Source: Tetmemena sp. SeJ-2015 (lineage: Eukaryota; Ciliophora; Spirotrichea; Sporadotrichida; Oxytrichidae). From it: a DNA stretch of 64,000 nt. The notes under the pieces were generated by a model, which saw nothing but the letters and a program-made list of their open reading frames with translations, was not told the DNA's origin and ran no database searches. The position numbers and the translations under genes are program-made. This document shows positions 57,520 to 64,000 of this stretch, one piece after another. The first letter of the stretch is position 1. Every line of letters starts with the position of its first letter. The DNA lies in NCBI GenBank assembly GCA_027382625.1, contig JAJKFJ010021291.1, positions 1-64,000 of the forward strand, in the 5' to 3' direction.

Positions 57520-58837
57520 CACTTATGATTACTTACTCAATACTCCTATAAATGAGCTATTAGATTTTTATGTTTTCAAAAGCAGTAGTAACTTTCTATT
57601 ACAGATCCTTCAAATCTTAATCATTCTAATTACCTGCTTTCATCTTGGTTATCTTACTCTCCTCTTTGACTTCTTCTAGTTTTTATTCTTCCTTTTCCTC
57701 TTACTTTTCCCTTTTCTTTGAGCTTTTGGTAGGCTCTTTAGTTTTAGGATTAAATGGACAAAGTTTTCTAGCTTTACACTCATAGCATCTCGGGCCAATT
57801 GGCTTGCAAATTGTTTATCCAAACCCTACAAGCATATGGTTGATTTTAGTCCATTTATCTTAAGGAAGCCATTCTTAAAGAGCAGCTGCAGTCTCCTCGG
57901 GAGACTTTGTCTCTTTCTTCCCAACCCATTTCAATCTATTCGCTATCCTATGGACATGAGTGTCCACTGAAATACCTATTATTTTGTCAAAACATTACTG
58001 CAAAAGCAAGTGAGCCATTTTAGGCCCTACTCCTGGAAAAGATACTATAGAATCATACTCATCAGGTACTTTACCATCATATTCTTAGAGTATCATCCTT
58101 GCTGCCTTCTTCAAGTAGACTGCCTTTTTGTTGTGAAAACCTACCTTTGAAATTAAGTTATTTAGCTTATTCTCCTCTATTTCATCTATCATTTTTATAG
58201 ATAATCCATTATCCTGTAAAATTTTCACAGACTCAGCAGTTACTTCAAGAATATAAAATCTTTTAAATACTACTTAATATTAAACTTCATCCTTAGTCTA
58301 AGAGGACAGCATCAAGCCAACTAAAGTTTAAAAAGCTTATTCGTTTTTTGAGACGCTTTAATCAGCCAGACTAGACGATCCCATTGTGTCTTTAAACATA
58401 AATAATGCATCTACTGGTGCAATTTATTCTTATCTCATTTGTTGAATAATTTCCCAAAGTTCTTTCCACCCTTTAGGCTCTTGAATTCCCATTAGAGTTC
58501 TTGCTTTACTGACTTTAGCTGATTTTATGATTTTAACATGTGAGATTTATATTTTTTCTTCTTCTTCCTCCGCTGACTCTTTCACTGGACTTTTAGTAAT
58601 TAATTTTTAAGTTTAGGACCTCTTGACTTTAGGGAGTTTAATTGCATCTTACTATTATTCTTATTCCTAGCTCAATTTGATTTCTCTGGATTTAGAATGG
58701 TTCTTAGATTTTTTGGCTTTATTTACTTAAATATTCTCTAAGCCACCACCATCATTATTAACTCTTTCACCGCTCTAATCCTAATTGTCTGCTTCATATT
58801 CAATCTTTATTGGTTTATTTGAGTAGCGTCTCGACAT
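57520..58837 (-). CDS. NTH1: Endonuclease III (NTH1) DNA glycosylase/AP lyase
   Basis: Base-excision repair enzyme for oxidised pyrimidines, nuclear and/or mitochondrial. It starts [20 protein letters not shown] with a long basic, Gln/Glu-rich N-terminus of about 130 residues. The core has [15 protein letters not shown], the helix-hairpin-helix [15 protein letters not shown] (catalytic Lys), [18 protein letters not shown] (catalytic Asp) and the iron-sulfur loop [17 protein letters not shown] with C-X6-C-X2-C-X5-C. No IES interrupts it. After the cluster a Lys/Glu-rich tail of about 60 residues follows. No TGA occurs before the transposase ATG at 57484, so the true C-terminus is unknown and 57520 is only a rough limit. 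Confidence 0.93.
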
Positions 58838-59240
58838 TTGAAAATAGTTGTGTTGTTTTTAAAAATGAGATTGATGAATAAACTTCTATTTAAACTAGTA
58901 GAGGTAGATCTATTGATGCTAGGTTGAGAACTTTATCCCTGTTGCTTTTAACAATTTAAATTTCAAATTTAATAACATTTACAGAAAATTATGCTTGACT
59001 AAATTATCTTTTCCCCTATTCAAACCATGAAAATTATATTTGTATGGCCTTAATTGAGAGTTGCTTGTTTAAAGAATATGATTAAGGAGTTGCTCAAGAT
59101 AGATGTGAATCTCACTCTTATTTATATAGGTTAATGAGTAAAATATAATATATAAATAGGGTAAACTCTAATAACTCATCAGAAACAAACCTTCAAACAC
59201 TCTCAACTCACAAGTTTTATCAATAACTTCAACCACTAAG
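58838..59240. other. Divergent intergenic region
   Basis: About 400 bp between two divergent genes (NTH1 and the SLC35F6-like transporter). AT-rich, no ORF or RNA recognised; promoters and chromosome ends of both are expected here. Confidence 0.4.
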
Positions 59241-61569
59241 ATGGCTTAAGAAGACGAAAAACTCACAGGCATGAAACTATACATGGTTATGCTTGGCATG
59301 CTCTTTTTCGGAACTTGCAACACTATTCTCATGAAGGTTCAAAATAGCACGAAGATTCACCCTGATGAAAATTATTAAATCTTAGTCCAATTTCAATATA
59401 AAATCCTTTGTATTGTGATGAACTATTTAGGTTATCCATATTAATTATTCTTCCTTATGTGATTAATAACAATTGAATTAATTTTATATGACCCAAATAG
59501 CGAGAAATTCAATCATCCATTTGTGCAGTGTGCAATCATGTTTATTGGAGAATGTTTGTGCTTGGTTCTCTATGGGCTAAATTACTTAGAAACAAGTATC
59601 TAAAATTTATCATAGATCTATAATTTTAATATGTATAATAATAATCTAGGAAAGAAGAATGTACATCTGGAGCCTTAATCTCCAGGAACTAGACAAGCAG
59701 AAACTCTGCATCTCAAAACAAACATCAATCCTCTCTTTATATTATATTTTAAATTCTTGCTTGCTATCCCTGCAGCATTTGATATTATAGCATCAACCCT
59801 CATGAATATAGCTTTGACTATGGTGGCTGCTAGTGTTTATCAAATGTTGAGAGGAATGATCATTATCATCACTGCTATCATGGCTATTATCTTTCTTAAA
59901 ATTATTAAATTAGAAAGTTTGAACCCAGCCTTTTTAAACAAAGTCTACTTAGAGTATAGTAGTTGAGATTCGGTGCCCATTTGTGTTAGAGAATGGGATC
60001 CATCGAGATCTTTCTAAAATTTTAACAATTGATTGATAGTGATATATTTAATAGGAGGTCTATGAATATGACAAACCGAAATCTGTGAGCAAAAAATCGT
60101 TGTAGTACCCAAGCCATTGCCTCTTAGCACTTGATTAACAGCTTCTAAAAAGTTAGAAAACAAGAATAATGTTGGCGATTAAAATCGTTAAGGGAGGCAC
60201 AGATCAGATTCAAGACTATCGCAGTGCCTAAACTTAATGGTGATTTTTGTGAGGATGCCAATTCGGCATTACTTCTAGCCACTATTCACCAATATGAAGT
60301 TTCAAAATTCTAGGCCTAGAAAACTTCCTATCTTTATTCTGTCTCAATAATTTAATAAACGAAGGAAAGTTTACTTTTGGGCAAAGCTTAGTCTAGTAAA
60401 ATGTGATAGAGTCTGAAGTGAGTAAGCTTGCCTTCATTCATTTTTATTTTTTGCTGCAGCTATTAAATTCAGGAAGAAGGGCAAATCGTTTTCTTAGTTG
60501 TGATTTCTCAATTGAAACTTCAAGACAAGTTGTTGCAGCTGGTTAAGAATGTATGTTTATTAAGCCTAATGTTTTAATCCCTTAATAAAAAATTTATCTT
60601 TTTAAAAAAGAAGCTCTATAGACATCACTGGTCTTCCATCGCTTGCATTTTCATCGGAGTCGCTATGGTCGGATTAGCTGCTTTGCTTTACTCTAATGGA
60701 TAAATTAATAAAAATAGATCTGGAGGAGAGACCAAGGCTCCAAGGACTTATTTTGCTTCTCGTTGCTCAACTCTTTACTGGTGGAATGTTTATCGTAGAG
60801 GAAAAGCTTCTCGGTGATTATTAAATTTGTTTAATCATTTTTGCTAGAAAACCATTTGAGTTTTTGTGTTTATCTTGATCCACTAAAAGTAGTTGGCCTC
60901 GAAGGAGTATGGGGACTCCTAATTTACTGCATCTTGCTACCTATTTTTAACAACATTCCTTGCGATATTGACGGGCTTTGCAACCATGGCTACCTTGAAA
61001 ACACCTTAGACGCTTTCAAAGACTTTGGAGAAAACCCAGCACTGATTGGTTTATCCATCGGTGTGTGCTTCTCAATCGCCTTTTTCAACGGCTTCGGAGT
61101 TACTGTGACAAAGAACGCTTCTGCAGCTCAGCGTTCAACTATCGACACTTCAAGAACTGTGCTGATATGGATCTTCTTTCTTGCAGTTCCAATCTATAGC
61201 GTATACCTCGAGCATTTCCAAGTCTTGCAGCTCTTCGGTTTCATCTTCTTGGTCTTCGGCACTTTGGTTTACAACGAAATCCTGGTCCTTCCCTTCCTCG
61301 GTTTTGATAAAAACACTAAGGCTGCTATTCAAAAAAGAAAGGATATGGGCGAAAACAGGTCTCTAATTGATGACATTACTTCATAAGGCGACGGTAGTGT
61401 TGTAGTGGGTTATGCAGCCACCTCCCCCCATGCTGGCTACGACGCAAAGAGGAACGAAAGAAACCTAATGCACAAATAACATGAGATAGAGCACAGAAGA
61501 AACCTACAGCTCAACAAAACTGAAGAGCTCTCCATCACAGAAGAGGCATCTGAGAAACCTTACTACTGA
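59241..61569 (+). CDS. SLC35F6-like membrane transporter
   Basis: Polytopic membrane protein of the SLC35/DMT group, closest in layout to SLC35F6 (lysosomal/mitochondrial). It starts MAQEDEKLTGMKLYMVMLGM. Segments: LFFGTCNTILMKVQNSTK, FNHPFVQCAIMFIGECLCLV, LLAIPAAFDIIASTLMNIAL, ASVYQMLRGMIIIITAIMAI, KLYRHHWSSIACIFIGVAMV, LILLLVAQLFTGGMFIVEEK, GLEGVWGLLIYCILLPIFNN, GLSIGVCFSIAFFNGFGVTV, TVLIWIFFLAVPIYSVYLEH, FGFIFLVFGTLVYNEILVLP. It ends EKPYY-TGA. IESs lie in the first third; one, in the middle, is about 707 bp. The substrate is unknown. Confidence 0.85.
59902..60608. other. Long (~707 bp) insert in the SLC35F6-like gene, probable IES
   Basis: Conserved protein breaks off at MAIIFLK (about 59901) and resumes at KKLYRHHWSSIACIF (about 60608). 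A short A-run (AAAA) occurs at both ends and its use restores the frame, so the pointer is weak. The insert is less AT-rich than other IESs and has a stretch (about 60150-60330) open for about 60 codons on the plus strand that I cannot identify. Confidence 0.7.
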
Positions 61570-61699
61570 TTAGTAGCAGCACTCTCATCAAATTTAGTCA
61601 GGCCTCCTATCTAACTTAATCTTTAATTCTATCCCTAATCAATACAAAATCAATAACCAAAATCTGAGAAATCAGGTAAGATTAATAATATTTTAGAAA

Positions 61700-63691
61700 A
61701 TGAATTCTAATCATTCAGATGAAGACTTAATTGACCAAAAACAACTTAATGAAGCGATTGCTCTGAGTTTATCCAATTCTAACATGCAATAAAATCAAGC
61801 TCAAGCTTCTTATTAATATTTTAATATTTTCTACATTTCAGGATCGATTGAAAGAAGCGCACTAAGAAAGGATATCCCGAAAGAATCAACTAAATCCATC
61901 AGCTTCTGCTAATTATAGTATTGCATCTAACTCAACTGCTTCGGAAAATTTCTCGTCAGAAAACCAGTTTGTAAATATAAATGGGAATTTGATAAAGATT
62001 TATTTATTTAGAATAAAACTAAGACATTATTAGCAGAAGGACTATAATGGTAGAGATGAAATTGATTAAGAATAATTTCGAGAACATTATTTTAAAGCTT
62101 TTGCTTTATATAGGTATGCTTTTTATAAGCTTTCGATTTTCTCAAAATATTCTTGGGATCAACAAAGTTAGAAAACTTTGATAGAAAAGTGCTTTTATAA
62201 ATGATATCTATTTTTTATTAAGAATTGACAATTCTACTTCTTGTTTCAGAGATTCCTTGTAAAGAACACCTCAATTATATCAATTTATATGTGTAAATAA
62301 TAACGTGTTCTAAGGATTTGACGCAGCTCAATCTTAATCTAATGGAATTAATTATCAAGATGATTTCAGAAACGTAGATATAGAATCAGACAACTTTAAT
62401 GACCCAAATCAGTTAGAAAGGCCTCAATAAAGCCAATTCTTATTATAGGAAGGATAAGATTAGGTAATCGTAAATAATTGTTTCAAAATACAACTTCTTA
62501 CTTAACTCTAACCCAACTGCCACTAACTAGTGCATTAGTAATGTTCATATCATTCTTTAGAGTGAATTTTGAATCCTTGAGTGGGCTTGTCTTCTATTTT
62601 AAAGTTGTTTATTGTATTTGCATTTCTATCTGCTTTCACTTTTTTCGTTGACATCCTCACTCTAAAAATATTATCTTAAAAATCAAAGTCAAAAGTTCAT
62701 CTTACCTTACCAAATAGCTTTGCCTTAAAAATTTCCAATTTGTTCTTGCTCTGTTAATAGTTTGGATTGTAAAAGTTTAGTCTTTTGCTACAGTTGTTAC
62801 CAGAGCTCTCCTTCTTCAAAACCCATTTTTATTAAAAATTATTAGGAATTAATGAACTAATTTATAATCAGGTACTTCCTTTAATTAAATCACTTTTTTA
62901 TTTTTGGGACAAATTTCTTGATTACCTAATCTTATCCTTCCTATAATATATTTTCATTCCTTTCGCAATTAGGGCAATAAATAGATAACATAAGTTCTAA
63001 TGAAGAGCAAAGAAGAGAGAAAAGAAAGTGCGAACTCACTTCTAATCTCCTTGCTATGGGATTGATAGCTTTACATGGGAATATAGATTGTGGAATCAAT
63101 ATTTAAGGTTGGCTTCTTGTGTACTTCTTACTCTCAACAGCCCAAATATTTAGTTCCCATATAAATGATTACCTCAAGAATAACGAGAACTACAGAAGGA
63201 GGAGATTCCTTCGCACTGCAATTAAATTTACTTAAGGAATCGTAATAGAAGGATCCTAAGTAGCACTTATCCTCTATGGGAATCACATGTTCAACCAGGC
63301 GAATTCTTGCTATGAGCAGGCACCCATGCTAACTTACTTCATGCTCTTTCTTTTGATCATTGGATTCTTCCAAGTAATTATGTACGTAGTTGTGATCTCT
63401 GTTCTGTTTTGTTACTTAATCGCTAAATGCAAAAAGGACCGAAATAAGTAAGTAGGCTCTGTAAGAATACTCAAATCTCTTTCCAGGACCAGATTTAACT
63501 ACTAACTTTTCAATGAGGTGGACGAATGCGCTATCTGCTGGAATAATTACACCGACAGTGATGAGATAGTGAAACTACAGTGCAACGAGAAGCACTTTTA
63601 TCACTCATAATGCATCGAGAGCTGGATTAAGCAAGGAAATAATAGTTGCCCTATGTGTAGAGAGCCTATAAATAGAAATGTACATATATGA
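61700..63691 (+). CDS. Membrane RING-H2 E3 ubiquitin ligase with N-terminal UIM
   Basis: Probable ubiquitin ligase. The N-terminus MNSNHSDEDLIDQKQLNEAI followed by ALSLSNSN is a ubiquitin-interacting motif (acidic patch, then A-L-S-L-S). A Gln/Asn/Ser linker follows, then three to four hydrophobic segments (NIQGWLLVYFLLSTAQIFSS, IVIEGSQVALILYG, LTYFMLFLLIIGFFQVIMYV, VVISVLFCYLIAK) and a C-terminal RING-H2: CAIC..CNEKHFYHSQC..CPMC. It ends NRNVHI-TGA. Three IESs: 61804-61840, 61978-62299 and 62431-62980. The last holds a separate gene. The layout resembles ER/Golgi membrane RING ligases. Confidence 0.88.
61804..61840. other. IES in RING gene, pointer TCA
   Basis: TCA at 61801-61803 and 61838-61840 bounds 37 bp. 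Removal joins QQNQAQ to DRLKEAHQERISRKNQ. Confidence 0.78.
61978..62299. other. 322-bp IES in RING gene, pointer GTAAATA
   Basis: GTAAATA at 61971-61977 and 62293-62299. Removal joins ENFSSENQFVN to NNVFQGFDAAQSQSN in frame. Confidence 0.85.
62550..62826 (-). CDS. Small nested gene, unknown function, itself IES-interrupted
   Basis: After removal of a 46-bp IES, a 76-residue protein reads MGFEEGELWQQLQQKTKLLQ, then LLTEQEQIGNFQGKAIFRVR, MSTKKVKADRNANTINNFKI and EDKPTQGFKIHSKE-TGA. An N-terminal coiled-coil-like helix is followed by a basic part. TAA/TAG are used as Gln three times. No family recognised. It sits on the opposite strand inside an IES of the RING gene, between the 29-bp inverted repeats. 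Clean start, stop, code use and its own pointer favour a real gene, but with so short an ORF chance cannot be excluded. Confidence 0.5.
62671..62716. other. IES within the nested gene, pointer AAATA
   Basis: AAATA at 62666-62670 and 62712-62716 bounds 46 bp. Removal joins NFQGKAI to FRVRMSTKKVKADRN on the minus strand. Confidence 0.6.
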
Positions 63692-63789
63692 TTATTTTAT
63701 TCCAAAAGGTTTGTAGATCTTAAAGTCAAGAGAGTTTTATCACCAATTAAATTAGTTACCAGAATAATTAATAAAGTTCGCAAAAAAAT

Positions 63790-64000
63790 ATGATTTAGTC
63801 CAAGAAACGGGTTTCGCAGTAAATTTCTAAAAAAGAGCTTAAGGAGCCTGAGGTTAGGAATGTTCGCGAGCAAGTTCCTGAATAAAAGCAAGATACATCG
63901 AGAGTTGCAAGTCTCAGTAATTAGACCTAGGGCATTAACTCATCTGTCACGACTTAATGGTCAAGCTGCCATTTTCAAACAGCTGATGTTAAATACATAC
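63790..64000 (+). CDS. Partial gene running off the right edge
   Basis: A plus frame from ATG 63790 reads MIQSKKRVSQQISKKELKEP, then EVRNVREQVPEQKQDTSRVA and ASLSNQTQGINSSVTTQ, with no TGA to the window end. The charged, Gln/Ser-rich composition with TAA/TAG-Gln resembles other proteins here; the product is unknown. Another plus frame is also open, so the frame choice is tentative. Confidence 0.4.

Larger units (their letters stand above)
62441..62948. repeat. Perfect 29-bp inverted repeats inside the RING-gene IES
   Basis: Arm 62441-62469 and arm 62920-62948 are exact reverse complements over 29 bp with mismatches immediately outside. The outermost TA on each side could be a TA target duplication as made by Tc1/mariner-type transposition; this is an inference. 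They enclose the small gene 62550-62826. Confidence 0.95.
62431..62980. other. 550-bp IES in RING gene, pointer CAATAA, containing another gene
   Basis: CAATAA at 62425-62430 and 62975-62980, in the same codon phase at both ends. Removal joins DPNQLERPQQ to IDNISSNEEQRREKRK in frame. Inside are the perfect 29-bp inverted repeats and the small minus-strand gene described separately. Confidence 0.82.

Overview
The window looks like germline (micronuclear) DNA of a hypotrichous spirotrich ciliate of the Oxytricha/Stylonychia/Tetmemena type. Three things show this. (1) Every recognisable gene reads TAA and TAG as glutamine and stops only at TGA. (2) The genes are cut by short AT-rich inserts that are not GT..AG introns. 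Each insert is bounded by a 2-8 bp direct repeat, one copy of which must be kept to restore the reading frame and the conserved protein; these are internal eliminated sequences (IESs) with 'pointers', separating macronuclear-destined segments (MDSs). (3) Genes lie 100-300 bp apart in all orientations, as expected of precursors of gene-sized macronuclear chromosomes. True small GT..AG introns (29-97 bp) also occur. All MDSs whose order I could test are in order, so I saw no scrambled gene, but one gene is nested inside another gene's IES. CDS spans below include their IESs and introns.

Layout, left to right: a partial surface/repeat protein on the minus strand (1 to about 1,570); a stretch with nothing recognised to 3,160; translation factor EF-1alpha; an ABHD11-like hydrolase; a membrane-anchored cyclophilin; DDX47/Rrp3 RNA helicase; a taxilin-like coiled coil; a basic nuclear-type protein; a long Q/N-rich protein; an unknown protein with at least five IESs; a PARP; a Neo1/ATP9-type P4-ATPase; a Tim9/10-type chaperone; a long coiled coil; an armadillo-type protein; EF-hand and low-complexity proteins; a DUF4215+YHYH surface protein; a DMT-type transporter; three tandem START-domain paralogues; a coiled coil and an RCC1 propeller; another EF-hand protein; a large charged protein; a small secreted protein; two more coiled-coil or charged proteins.

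At 55.5-57.5 kb the composition changes: a (TAG)43 tract flanked by inverted arms is followed by a GC-rich element with a DDE transposase ORF (Tc1/mariner/IS630 type). Next come endonuclease III (NTH1), an SLC35F6-like transporter with a ~707-bp internal insert, and a UIM/RING-H2 ubiquitin ligase. The ligase's 550-bp IES carries a small, separately IES-interrupted gene between perfect 29-bp inverted repeats. A partial gene runs off the right edge.

The genes do not form one pathway; they are unrelated housekeeping and cell-structure genes, each probably becoming its own nanochromosome. Several genes show single-base frame breaks, two of them at homopolymers, which more likely reflect indel errors in a long-read assembly than biology.
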